A stretch of DNA of 64,000 nt from contig CAOLHI010000922.1 of NCBI GenBank assembly GCA_948474755.1, positions 413,642 to 477,641 of the forward strand, read 5' to 3'. The position numbers were made by a program, and so were the translations under genes. The stretch comes from Ctenosaura bakeri. Its lineage: Eukaryota > Chordata > Lepidosauria > Squamata > Iguanidae. Below the pieces are notes generated by a model. The model was not told the DNA's origin, did no database searches, and saw nothing but the letters and a program-made list of their open reading frames with translations. Positions 47,355 to 58,019 of this stretch are shown piece by piece. Position 1 is the stretch's first letter. The number at the start of each line of letters is the position of its first letter.

Positions 47355-48310
47355 ATGTTCAAAGGTCTAGAAACCAAACCTTATGAGGAATGACTTAGGG
47401 AGGTGGGAGCTGGATGTGTTTAACCTGAGGAAAAGAGAGAAGTGACATGATAGTCATTTTTAAACTTCTGAAGGGATGTCACATAGTACATGGAGCAAGC
47501 TTGTTTTCTGCTCCTCCAGAGACTAGAACATTAACCAGTGGATTCAAATTATGAGGAAAGAGATTTCATAAAAAAATAATAATAATAAGGAGGCCTTCTT
47601 TGCTGTAACAACTGTTGGTCAATGAAAGCCTTGGAGGATGACAGCCTGTTCTTTGGAGTTCTTAGAGCAGAAACGATAAAGCCACCTTTCAGAAGTGTTT
47701 TAATTGTTTATTCCTTATCCTAGATCAGTCCTAGCAGCACAGCTGATAATTCAAACAAGACAAACTGAATAGCTCCCAGCTTGTTATTTACTTTTATGCA
47801 ATAAACACAAGGTCAAAAATAAAGTCCAACAGAATTCAAAGGCAAGTGAGTCCAAAGACTGTCAGGGTAATCCAGAGTCAGATACAGAGTTCAGCAAGGC
47901 ATCCAGCAAACAGAGAGATCAAATAAGCTCAGACAACTCCTGGAGGGGAAGGGCAGCAGCTATATAGGTCAGTCACCTAACACAGCTGTTGAGTAATTGT
48001 TGCTGGTTATAAATTCTCTGGGGAATGATGAAGCTGTCTCTTTGTTGTCGGTGCTCAGCAAAGGTAGGCACTGGCAACTTATCTTCTGTGTCTGAAGGAG
48101 CTGGAGCTGGCACCGCCCCCTGTTCTGTTTATCGCACTGTAATTTCTTCCTGTACAGCAGGTCCTAGCATGCTGTTTCAGACTCTGACATGTCCTCTGTT
48201 TCAGATTCTGAGTCCTTGTCCATGTTCTAGAAGCAGGGCATGTCTTTCCTCCATGGCAGGTGAGCTGGGCTTGATCGTCCTTGAAACCCCTTCCAATTCT
48301 ATGAAAAGAG
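47355..48310 (+). mobile_element. CR1 LINE 3' end, interrupted by a solo LTR
   Basis: CR1 C-terminal coding remnants (LETKPYEE-like near 47370, then the 'ctgctcctccagagactag' block near 47509) run to AGCCACCTTTCAGAAG at 47695. The sequence resumes at 48229 with AGAAGCAGGGCATGTC ... CATGGCAGG and ends near CTTCCAATTCTATG at 48303. The piece in between is a separate insertion. Confidence 0.8.
47696..48228 (-). mobile_element. Solo LTR nested in CR1
   Basis: 533 bp inserted in the CR1, flanked by a perfect 5-bp duplication, AGAAG (47691-47695 and 48229-48233). On the minus strand: a TATATA near 47965, then GACTTTATTTTTGACC and an AATAAA at about 47716, which is the U3-R-U5 order. The plus-strand left end is TGTT; the right end reads TTCT instead of TTCA. 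No interior is present, so it is a recombination remnant of a Ty3-type element. Confidence 0.75.
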
Positions 48311-48954
48311 TAGTATAAAAGCATACACTGAAGCTAGTTTTCTTTCTGTAGATAGCTTAGCTGGGGTAGAATGAGCCCCTTCCAGGCTTGAGTTACCTCA
48401 GTTCACAAAACTGGATAGTCTTTACCAAAGGAAAGCCATAGTATGTTTGCCAACAACTTCTACCAATATCTGGGCATATTTACCCTCTCACAGACAACAA
48501 AAGGGACGAAATGAGCTATTCAAGAAAGGAGGATATTTAATTTTCCTTGCAGTGTCAGCAGCCTGTCCAGTGTGGGATTCTGGGTGTTTTCCCACATTGT
48601 GCTCGAAAAGAGATCCAAGCACTAACAGATATTTGTTAGTACATATACGAAGATGCTTGGTCTAAATCACTGACTGAAACCTATTATTATACTTTGATTA
48701 CTAGAAAATGTTTGAATTCTTTTTGATATGCACATTTATCTGAATGCCATCAGTTTCAAGGAATGCTTGAACAAGCATCTTCATCCACATTTTGTAGCCA
48801 CAATTAAAACTGGGATTGGGGTGATACAAATCTCTCAGATCTGGCCGTATTTTCACTGAAAATGGTACTTATATTACTACTGATGCCAGAACAGAGGTGT
48901 AGACCGTATCTAAGTGCACATGTTAGTGAATACAGTGAAACAACTACTCTGACA

Positions 48955-49030
48955 TGTATTTAATTATTTATAAAATAATTTACATCCTGCCTTTCTCCCA
49001 ATTATGCAACTCCAGGTGGCTAATATGTTT
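48955..49030. repeat. Dispersed 'cctgcctttctccc' repeat
   Basis: TTTACATCCTGCCTTTCTCC followed by CTCCAGGTGGCTAATATG, same family as 44390-44460. Confidence 0.45.
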
Positions 49031-49430
49031 AAAACAGTACCAATTAAAAACAATACCAAAACATTAATAGAAGTATAAATACAAGATATAAAGCAATTCA
49101 ACAATTTATAAGGTTAACATATTAAACATCAAAAATATTAGACGACCATATATAAGAACATTGAAAACTGCAATAAAAGCCCAGCCCTAGTTACTTTGAA
49201 AAAGCCTGATGATATAAAAATGTTCTGACCTCCCAGTAGAAGGAGAACAAGGTCAGGACCATCTGGTTTCTTTAAGGAGAGTTCGAAAGTCTGAGAGCAG
49301 CCACCGAGAAAGCCCTCTCCCTTGTTCCCACCAAAAAAGCCTGAGAAGGTGGTAGGATAGAGAGGAGGACCTCTCCAGATGATCTTAGAGCTCTAATGGG
49401 CTACTGTAACATTCTGGCACACATATAGAG

Positions 49431-49851
49431 GCTTTTCGCACCTTACCTGTTCGCGTAACTGGGGAGGGCGTCTCGCACGAAAAGCCTCATCCAGAACGCT
49501 GAAGCTTCCCCGCTCCTTCGTCCCGCAGGTCGCTTTCTGGCAGTGCGACCGTCGCGCTTGCGCCCTGCCCCTTCCTTCCACAGTGCAGTCTGGGAGCTGT
49601 AGGCTGCACTGGGGGAGGAAGCGCGACCGGGCTGGCTTGTTTGGCGCACCGCACGTAGGTAAGTGAGCAAGGGCTCCACGAACATTGCGCAACCGCACCG
49701 TATTTTTGGCTTAGAGCCGAAAATAAGAAAATGTGCACGCGTCCTGCTTTAGGCTCCTGAGCGTCGCGTGAATGGGAGTGTGTTGTATGGACCGATGCTT
49801 AAGGGGCCCTCATGCAAAAAAAAAAAAAAAAAAACTGCATGCAAAAAGGGC
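49431..49851. mobile_element. hAT-like MITE, third long copy
   Basis: Ends GCTTTTCGCACC and GCAAAAAGGGC with a GC-rich, CpG-rich centre and a poly(A) run at 49816-49834. The ends are of the same type as at 19747 and 29006, but the interior differs. The CpG content is the element's own, not a host promoter. Confidence 0.55.
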
Positions 49852-49869
49852 CTTAGTCATGCAGCCAAT

Positions 49870-51190
49870 TTACATCCCTAGCTGGACTGGGGGGAGTGTG
49901 AACAGGGATATGCACAGATCATCCTCATTCAGGTAAAAGTCCAGCTTGGCAATTTTCTAATTTATTTTTTTTTTAAAAAAGGTCTGGGGATGTTAAAAGC
50001 TGTTGTTGACAGTTCAACCATGGCAGTTTCTTTTTATACTGTTTTTGCCATGGCACTATCCCCCTAAAGAATCTGTCAGCTAACTCTGTTAAAGTTTAAC
50101 TGATACATATGATAAGGATGACTCTGTATTTCGATCTATTCTGTCATCAAACCAGCTGGTGAAACACAGTGAGGAAGCATAAGGAAGTAAGGGAGTAATG
50201 AGGGCATACTTTGTTCATTACAACCAGAGGTTCATGTGGTCAGGTATCCTGCTCCCTCCCCCAGCATTTGGTGAACTCGGTTGGGGTTAGACACTCTTAT
50301 CTAAATTGGCAATTAAACACCTGCAGATAAAGACTTGGTGCTGCTACCTCCTTTTGTTTCTGCCCTACAGATCTTGCTCCCGATGCCTGGCTGCTTTGAC
50401 ATTTTTCTGCCTCTGCCCTGACCAAGACCACTGGTGTGCTCTCTTACCGTGCTAAAGCAGGCTGCTGGCGCAGCAATATTATTTACCATCTCATTTGCTA
50501 CATACAGTGAAGACAGATAGCAATTCTATGGTTCTCCTTCACCTCAAAACATTCCCAGAAAATGTCCTTCCTTTTCTGTGGTAACTCAGACTGCATGTCT
50601 TCCATCTAACATCTAAGAAACTATAGAGGAAAACAGAGACGGAAGGAATATAAATGTTGCTATCTAAAACACACACAGATTCATTAAGCAAGTAAATTAA
50701 CAGCAATGACAAAAAGATTAAGCTAGGTTGTTTACCAGTACAAAAGGAAATAAAGACTGTGAAAGACCAACAACCCACCCCTCTCTACAATTCCTCATAA
50801 TCTGCTACTAACAGAAAGAATCCACATTGGTGCTATGATTCAAGAGAGCTGATGAGGTTCATGTTCCAGATTGCATATTAGAGCTGTCAATATAGTGCAG
50901 CACCCTTCTCCCCACTACCCACAGCACACCACCTCAGTAACCTCCTAAAACGCTTATACTGGAAGGCACTATCTAGTTTCTACCACTGATTTTTGACATC
51001 AGTTTTCCAGAAAAGTTTGAAGTGTGTACCTTTCTGGTTTAGAACTAAATTGGGCCAAAGCAATATGCTCCTAAACTGGTACAAATTGGTCCACATTAGC
51101 CCAATTTGTTTCATTGTTTAAGAGTTAGCCAAAGTGAATGCACAACCACAATTGTGAATGAAATTACACAACACAAGATAACTAGTATAG
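49870..51190. other. Non-coding, no feature recognised
   Basis: No gene signal; ordinary sequence. Confidence 0.4.
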
Positions 51191-51194
51191 AGTT

Positions 51195-51330
51195 GTAATT
51201 ACAGTGTTGGACTAGAACTGTGGAGACCCAGTTTCAAATCTGAATTGAGCCACAATTCACAGGTCATTCTTCCTTTAGCCCAGTCTATTGCACAATATTG
51301 TTAGTAAGACAGGATGGAAACAGAGAAAGT
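51195..51330 (+). mobile_element. tRNA-derived SINE, diverged
   Basis: ACAGTGTTGGACTAGAACTG, then ACCCAGTTTCAAATCTGAAT (box B-like) and AGCCACAATTCACAGGTCAT: the Sauria SINE head and early body, eroded. Confidence 0.6.
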
Positions 51331-51339
51331 TACGTGCCC

Positions 51340-53030
51340 TGGTCTTCTTAAAAGAAATGTGGAAATGCATTATGGAAAAATAAGACATCATGCCACTAGG
51401 AATGCTATTACTACTTTAAAGAAAATAAAATCCATTCATGCATTTTTCAAATTACAACCCAATAACTTCCAGCAATAATTAGTGAGACACATGTGTGAAG
51501 ACATTTACATAATCCTATTTGTGAAATTTTGGCTGAATTCCATTTGGTACAATATAGAAGTAAAACTCAGTGGCAAGAAACTAGTTTAAGAAGACTAAAG
51601 GATTGATTACACAGGTTATTAAACACCTAACGTTTGCATAGTGTTTGATTATCTGTTTGGCTACTTTTTTTTTTGTTTTTTACATGAAATAACTATTTAT
51701 CAGCCTAATTATATTCAAGCTTGGTCAGCATTTAAGTTTCAGTGTCACAATCAGAATTAATTATCTTTCTGGCAATACATATTAATATTAAACTGTGGTG
51801 AAAAGCACAAGAGCTATGGCATATTGAAGACATTTATCATAAAGATGCTTCAGTGTCACATCTCCTGTACAAAAATAATAAATATCTTACAATACTAGTC
51901 AAGACTATGGCAGTATAATTCTGAGAAGGACAAAGAATGTTTAGAAACAATAACAGTAGAAGGAAACAGATGGAGAGGAGGTGCTTACTGCAGTGGTGCA
52001 GCAGAAGAGGAACAGCAAAGTCAAACTGTACCTGGGGTTTATTCTCCCTAAAGCCAGAGCGCCCTGCTATTTTCTTGTATACGATAGATCTAGCTGGTAC
52101 CCATCCTGCCATTAATATTGCTTCAACCTGACCCTTTTTAAATATTCTACAGTTTCATAAGTTTTTTGTTCAGGGTTCAGCCCTGTTTCCCATTCCTACA
52201 TTTAGGTTTGTAGTGTTGGCTTCTATGACAATCATTTTTTTATCATTTAATCTGTTCAAAAAAGTAATATAACTCCACACCAGTTAAATTTTTGTTATTT
52301 TCTTTTTGGATAAATGTCCTCTCCAATGACACTTCCCTATAACAAACACAAGTATAACAGACTCTTGTCTGTAACACTTTTCACAGATTCACACAAAACT
52401 TTTGCCCAATCACTTCTTTCTTTTTTCATACCCATTTTTGTTCCACTGCTTTGGATCTCCTCCACTTCTCCTTCCCCCTCTAGCAGTTCTGCCCACTGCT
52501 ACTACTTTTACTACTATTAGTTGTAGCCTTAAAATCCAGAAGACATAAAAAGGTGTATTCCTTTCAGTCTCAGGTTGAAGGCCCTACCTCAGACTTCTCT
52601 CCCTGGGAGTGTCCTGTAATTCTGGTAAGCAGCACTACTCCTTCCAAAATAGCTAGGAGCCATACCCATAAACAAAGACTCTTCTTTACAACCCATTAAA
52701 AATTTCTAAAAGTACTTTATGACAGATTCTCACAGACATTACTGCATACTTCCCTAAACAGCATTTCAGAATCCCCTCCCTAAGTCCTCCTTGCACACAT
52801 CCAAGATTAGAGAACTTTATAGTGCTGGTAGGTTTTCAAACAGCAATAAGGGACATCCAAAATTCATAACATGGGGAACTGACAATCAGCAAGCAGCAAT
52901 TAGTGAGTTCATCCTCTACTTAAAACACCAAATGTACATACTGGGTTTCAGTCAGCCTAGCCTTGTGTTTAGAATTAACATTATTCACATTCATACATGA
53001 CAGTAATGCATACATATCTGTCTTTATGGT
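51340..53030. other. Non-coding, no feature recognised
   Basis: No gene signal or recognised repeat. Confidence 0.4.
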
Positions 53031-53046
53031 GGATTCATACCCCAAA

Positions 53047-53292
53047 GCCAGGGCGATGTAATGGTTTTGAGTGTGGGACTAGAATGCTGGGACACCAGGA
53101 CACAAACCCATGTTCAGCCATGGAAACCCACTGGGTGACCTTGGGTGACCGGGTGCAAAGCACACTCTCTCAGCCTCAGGGAAAGGCAAAGGCAGCCCCT
53201 CCCTAAACACATAATGTTGAGAAAACCTTGTAACAGCATCACCTTAGGGTCGCTCTAAGTCAGAAATGATCTGAAGGCACAGAACAACAATA
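53047..53292 (+). mobile_element. Sauria-type tRNA SINE, near full length
   Basis: Head GATGTAATGGTTTTGAGTGT, body CATGGAAACCCACTGGGTGAC and CTCTCTCAGCCTCAGGGAAA, tail ACCTTAGGGTCGCTCTAAGT and GAAGGCACAGAACAACAA. Best preserved of the SINE copies here and the strongest hint that the host is a squamate. Confidence 0.88.
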
Positions 53293-54392
53293 TGAATTTT
53301 GAGCATCTTGTTCAGTCTATATAAAAGAGAAAAGCTTTCAAACCTTGCAACTAGGAGACCTCTCGTGCAATAAGAGATAGTCAACAGTCTTCTGAACCTC
53401 AAATAAGGGACATTTCATAGAAGAGGGCCGGGGCACTCCTGGGCCTCCACCAAGACAAAGAAAAGAGCACTACAAGCACAATCATGCGCCCTTTGTCAAC
53501 TTTCCACACCTCCAGCCCCAGCTGCCCTTGCAGCTATGGAGGCAGCCCCCACCCCGCTATGGGGCAGCTGTCTGCCTCCCTCGAGCTCCTCTTCCTCAAG
53601 CTCTTCTGGCTTGGCTCCTCAGCCCCTCAAGAGGAGACCTCTTCTGTCCCCTGTAGGGCGCCCAGTGTCGCCCGGCCACCCAAGGACGGTTGGGCGGGCT
53701 CGAAGAGAGGAGGGAGCACGCTGCAGATGGGGCCCGGAGGGAGGAGCCAGCCAACCCCCCGGCTCCCCTCACCCTACCATGCACACCTTCGCCTCTCCTC
53801 AACTTCCCTGCCCATGGCGTGGGGCGATAGCACCACCGTGCCAGGCGAGAACGCGCGCACGCACGCGCACCCAAACTCCTGACGAGGGCGAGCAGCGCGT
53901 GCACGAACAAAACTCCCGGCTAGGACAACGAGAGGCGTTTGCTCTCCCCGCTCCCCCCCCTTCGCCCCAAGAGCAAGGGCATTCCGGCGTTATCAGCCTC
54001 CGCTCCCTTCACCCCGTCACCGTTCGGCTGCGCCTCCACCTCACTCACTGTTCCCGTTTTAACGCACCTGAGTCCGCGGTTTCTCCTGGAGAGGATGCCT
54101 TTTCATTCTTTCCCCCCTGGCCAGCCCTTCCTGTCTCCCCACACACCGGACCTCCTTCGCTGGCGCACCCTTATACCGCACGCCCTCCACTTCCCCCACA
54201 CACGCCCCACGCGCGTGCGCGCGCCCCCTCGCCAACTTTCCCACCTGCGCCGCCCCCGTGCTTCACCTTCAGCATCCCGTCCTCCTCTCCCTTCTTCCCG
54301 CCTCCAGCGCCCCCGCCCGGGTCTCTCGCCTGCTCTCCCTCACGAGTCGGCAAGAGGGCTTCACGCCCGCGGAGGCAGCGTCGTCCTCTGGG

Positions 54393-54570
54393 GCCATTTC
54401 CGCACTAGCCTGTTATAGCGTGATGATTCCACTTTCAACCTCCTCTGGAATCCTGGGGTTTGCAGTTTCGGGAGGGGCCGGACGGCCCCTCCCGAAACTG
54501 CAAACCCCAGGATTCCAGAGGAGGTTGAAAGTGGAATCATCACGCTATAACAGGCTAGTGCGGAAATGGC
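54393..54570. mobile_element. Palindromic MITE (178 bp) in the CpG island
   Basis: A perfect inverted repeat: two 88-base arms around a 2-base centre. Ends GCCATTTCCGCACTAGCC. The CTCTG on the right (54571-54575) and on the left (54386-54390, then two extra G) suggests a 5-bp target duplication. It lies 16 to 22 bp inside the intron after the candidate UGT8 exon-1 donor. Confidence 0.9.
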
Positions 54571-54585
54571 CTCTGTCTCCTTTGT

Positions 54586-54600
54586 CCTTACCTCGGTTCA
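54586..54600 (-). other. UGT8: Candidate splice donor of UGT8 untranslated exon 1
   Basis: The minus strand reads TGAACCGAG then GTAAGG, with the exon ending at 54592. It fits the donor consensus at nearly every base and lies inside the CpG island. It would splice to the acceptor at 30502, giving an intron of about 24 kb. The transcription start is not defined. Confidence 0.45.
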
Positions 54601-54839
54601 GGAACGGTTCCTCCGGGTCGCCTCCTGAAACTGCCCGTGTGATTTCTCTTCTCCCCGGGGCGAGGGTTCCCCCCCTCGTTCCCTCTCCGGTCAAGGGGCC
54701 GCGCGCGCTCACTCCCCTTCCCCTTCAAGCTGGCTGCGGAGGCGGCCGTGGCGGCGTCCCGGGGGAACCAGAAAAGGGTCCCGCTCCTTCCTCTCGGTTC
54801 GGGTCCCCTGTCTTGGGGCGCTGCTGCCGCGGCCACCTT

Positions 54840-54859
54840 TTCTTCTTCTTCTTCTTCTT
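54840..54859. repeat. (TTC)n microsatellite
   Basis: Short trinucleotide run in the CpG island. Confidence 0.85.
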
Positions 54860-55111
54860 GTGCGGGGCGGGGTGGGGGGAGTGAAGAGCGGGAAGGAGGC
54901 AGGAAGCGGACCGGGACTCAAGGCGCCCTCAACTTCGCATCACTTGCTTCACCCGCCTCGTCCTCCCCGTCGCCTCCCGGCTTCGGAGCTGGGCCCTCGG
55001 CATCAGCCGTGCACATGGACCGCTGGCGGCACGGAGCGCCTGGAGGCGACGGCTTTGCCACGGCCACGCGCTGCACCAGCCAAAGGGCTCCGGAGAGAGG
55101 CGGGAAGGTCA

Positions 55112-55138
55112 GGCGGCGGCGGCGGCGGCGGCGGCGGC
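55112..55138. repeat. (GGC)n microsatellite
   Basis: Nine GGC units in the CpG island; on the minus strand this may be in or near the 5'UTR. Confidence 0.9.
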
Positions 55139-55769
55139 TGGCGCTTCTGGTCCTTCCCGGTCCCTTCAGGAAGAGAGCCTGTCGCCCGCGCCGCTCCCGT
55201 GCCGAGCTCTCCGTAGCCGCCGGGCACCTTCCGCTCGCCTCCAGTGGCCAGGCTCCCGACGACGCAGGGCTGCCTCCATGCCCCTGTCCCCACCTCCCAG
55301 CAGGCGAGACCCAGCCTCCTCCCTCCGCCGCACCGCAGCGCCTTAGCCACGGAGAGAGGCGCTCTCGGGCGGGAGGGGGCGTCCGCCGAAGAGAGCCCGC
55401 GGCGGGGCGCTTCGGGACGTTGCCATGGGTTGGGGCCGGCGTCCAGGGCTTCCCCCCGCCCCCTCGCCATGGAGACAAGAGACGAGCCCAAAAAAAAAAT
55501 GAGATCGGGGGGCGGGGGGGTGGATTGGTCGGTTTTGTTCCAGGTACACGAGTTAAATGAATGACACGCGGCTCCGGGCGCCGGACTCCCGAGCCCCTTG
55601 ATGCGCCAGGAGCGCAGGCAAAAAGATGCAGCGCTCGCCAGCTCCCGCATCCTTCTAGACGCAGCTGGATGTCGCTTCTACGGGCTCCACAGTCACAGAG
55701 GCAGGGGAGCTGGCTGCACACTGTAAACCGGCTGCTCTTTCCTCAACACCCTCAAGTGCTATGACACAG

Positions 55770-55946
55770 GCCGTTTCCGCACTAGCCTGTTCTAGCGCGA
55801 TGATTCCACTTTCAACCTCCTCTGGAATCCTGGGGTTTGCAGTTTCGGGAGGGGCCGGACGGCCCCTCCGAAACTGCAAACCCCAGGATTCCAGAGGAGG
55901 TTGAAAGTGGAATCATCGCGCTAGAACAGGCTAGTGCGGAAACGGC
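55770..55946. mobile_element. Palindromic MITE (177 bp), second copy
   Basis: Same element as at 54393. Arms match each other except for one missing C near the centre. Flanked by a perfect 5-bp duplication CACAG (55765-55769 and 55947-55951). Ends GCCGTTTCCGCACTAGCC. Confidence 0.92.
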
Positions 55947-56320
55947 CACAGTTTCAACTTCTCAAAAAGCCGTACGTGCATCCTAGCCCCATGGCTTCTC
56001 CCCTTTAGGGTGTGCATTCATGCTCAGTGTGAATATGTGAGATATTCTACCAAGGTGCTTGAGTTAAAAAATGCCCTTTAGTCACCCTGGAAAAAGAGGG
56101 ACACGTTAATTATTCATGTCCCTATCTCTCAGGTTTGGGTCTACATGAGGACTTGCTAGATCATTATGGTAATTGGAAATCCACTTCATGGGCACATCTT
56201 ACATTTCTATAACAAACATTATCCAGTGGTAGACAGACTGTTTCCTCATTGCTAATCAAAGTGTATCAGTCAACATCAAACCTAAAGACTCTCCTGACTT
56301 ACCAGTGCCAATTATCTTTT

Positions 56321-56515
56321 GTTGTTGTGCCTTCAAGTCATTTTCAAGTTATAAGAGTCCTTAAGCTAACCTATCCTAGCTTTTCCTGGCAAGATTTTTT
56401 TAGTGTCCTTCCTGCAACACTGGACAGTGTGACATGCCCAAGGCTGAACTGGGAGTCAAGCTCTGGTCTTCCAATACCCTAGTCTTGCTTATACCACTAC
56501 ACTGCACTGTCTCTT
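56321..56515 (-). mobile_element. Sauria-type tRNA SINE, minus orientation
   Basis: GTTGTTGTGCCTTCAAGTCA at the left (the SINE tail reversed) and TATACCACTACACTGCACTG at the right (the tRNA head reversed). A second tail-like piece, TTATTATCAAGTCGACTAAG, follows directly, cut by the CR1 copy. Confidence 0.8.
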
Positions 56516-56559
56516 GTTATTATCAAGTCGACTAAGATATATGGTGATCCTTATCACAA

Positions 56560-57345
56560 AAAAAGCTAACAAAATGAATTTCAATAGAGAGAAAAATGTA
56601 AGGTCCTATATCTAGGCAGAAAAAATGGAATGCACAAATATAAGATGGGGGACACGTGGCTGGATAACAGTACGTGTGAAAGGGATCTAGGAGTCTTAGT
56701 AGATCAGAAGCTGAACATGAGTCAGCAGTGTGATGCGGCCACCAAGAGAGCCAACACAATTCTTGGTTGCATCAATAGGAGTATGGTGTCTAGATCAAGG
56801 GAGTTAACGATACCACTCTATTCTGCATTGGTTAGACCTCATTTGGAATACTGTGTCCAGTTCTGGGCACCTCATTTCAAGAAGGATATCGACAAGCTGG
56901 AACGTTTCCAGAGGACAGTGACCAACATGGTAATGGGTCTGGAAGCCATGCTCTATAAGGAATGGTTTAGGGATCTGCGTATGTTTAATCTGCAGAAGAG
57001 GCGGTTAAGAGGGGACATGATAGCCATATTTAAATATTTGAAGGGATGTCATGTTGAGGAGGGAGCAGGCTTTTTTTCTGCTGCTCCAGAGACTAGGATA
57101 AGGAACAATGGATTCAAACTACAGAAAGAGAGATTCCACCTGAATCTCAGGAATAACTTCCTGACAGTCAGAGCTGTCCAGCAGTGGAATATGCTGCCTC
57201 AGAGTGCAGTGGAGTCTCCTTCTTTGGAGGTTTTTAAGCAGAGGCTGGATGGCCATCTGTTGGGAATGCTTTGATGTGTGTTCCTGCATGACAGGGGTCT
57301 GGACTGGATGGTCCCTGTGGTCTCTTCCAACTCTATTATTCTACA
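56560..57345 (+). mobile_element. CR1 LINE 3' fragment
   Basis: 5'-truncated CR1 ending with the TATTATTCTA tail at about 57334-57345. Close to the 24-26 kb copy in sequence, with fewer stops. Confidence 0.9.
56630..57274 (+). pseudogene. CR1 ORF2 C-terminal piece, open for 214 codons
   Basis: Covers the region after the RT catalytic box: [38 protein letters not shown] and FKQRLDGHLLGML are CR1 family blocks. No RT active site remains, so it is a dead 3' fragment despite the open frame. Confidence 0.85.
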
Positions 57346-57774
57346 TTTCTGGCTTCTATCTTGCCAAGAGTCATTTTCTTTCCTAGAGAGTCATGTCTTC
57401 TCATGATCTGTCCAAAGTATGACAGTCTCAGTTTAGTCATTTTGGGTTTTAGGGAGGGTTCCAACTTGATTTGCTTTAGGACCTATTTATTTGTCTTTTT
57501 GGAAGTCCAGGGATCTGCAGAATTCTCTGCCAGCACCACATTTTAAATGAGATTATTCTCTTATCAGTTTTTTTTTTAACTGATTCACTTTTTTCACTTT
57601 TTGTTTTTCCAGATTTCACAATCATACATAGAAATCAGAAATACAATGACATGGACAATTCTGACTTTGATATTCAATTACTTTGGTATTCTTTACACTT
57701 GATGATCTTGTCTAGTTCCTTCATACTTCCTTACAAGTCCTGCTCTTCTTCTGATTTCTTGACTGCAGTCTCCT

Positions 57775-57870
57775 GCCATTTCCACACTAGACTGTTATAG
57801 CACTGTTATTCCACTTTTAACATCCTATAGAATCCTGGGGTTTGCAGTCTAGGGAAGGGCCTTTGAGGAT
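57775..57870. mobile_element. Half copy of the palindromic MITE, decayed
   Basis: GCCATTTCCACACTAGACTG ... GAATCCTGGGGTTTGCAG, one arm only, with many changes relative to the copies at 54.4 and 55.8 kb. Confidence 0.7.
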
Positions 57871-57902
57871 TCCAGGACTGTAGAAATAGAAAGATTACTA
57901 AA

Positions 57903-57953
57903 GCTAAGTCGTCACATCATTGTCGTCATCATTGTCATCACCATCATCTTCCT
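57903..57953. repeat. (TCA/TCG)n imperfect microsatellite
   Basis: Run of TCATCATTGTCGTCATC-type trinucleotides. Confidence 0.8.
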
Positions 57954-58019
57954 TTCTGGGGTGTCCCCAAATAATGAATTTTGTGTAGGCCACATAGTCT
58001 ATATTTTAAGTTAAATCAT

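Larger units (their letters stand above)
53450..55760 (-). promoter_or_regulatory. UGT8: CpG island, likely UGT8 promoter and 5' exon
   Basis: About 2.3 kb of very GC- and CpG-rich DNA in an otherwise AT-rich window, 24 kb upstream of the first coding exon of UGT8, where an untranslated first exon is required. A strong minus-strand donor lies at 54592/54591. Long open frames on both strands are the result of few AT-rich stop codons, and I do not accept them as proteins. A promoter for some unrelated plus-strand transcript cannot be excluded. Confidence 0.6.

Noticed and set aside
49431..49851. Second CpG island / alternative promoter
   Set aside because: The CpG-rich stretch coincides with a MITE having inverted GCTTTTCGCAC-type ends, so its composition comes from the element.
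53536..55721. Long open frames on both strands (up to 290 codons) in the GC-rich block
   Set aside because: All frames are open because stops are AT-rich; translations are low-complexity Pro/Arg/Ser-rich, overlap on both strands, and run through the palindromic MITE.
56630..57274. Uninterrupted 214-codon frame as a host gene
   Set aside because: It is the C-terminal part of CR1 ORF2 with the typical LINE 3' tail and no RT active site.
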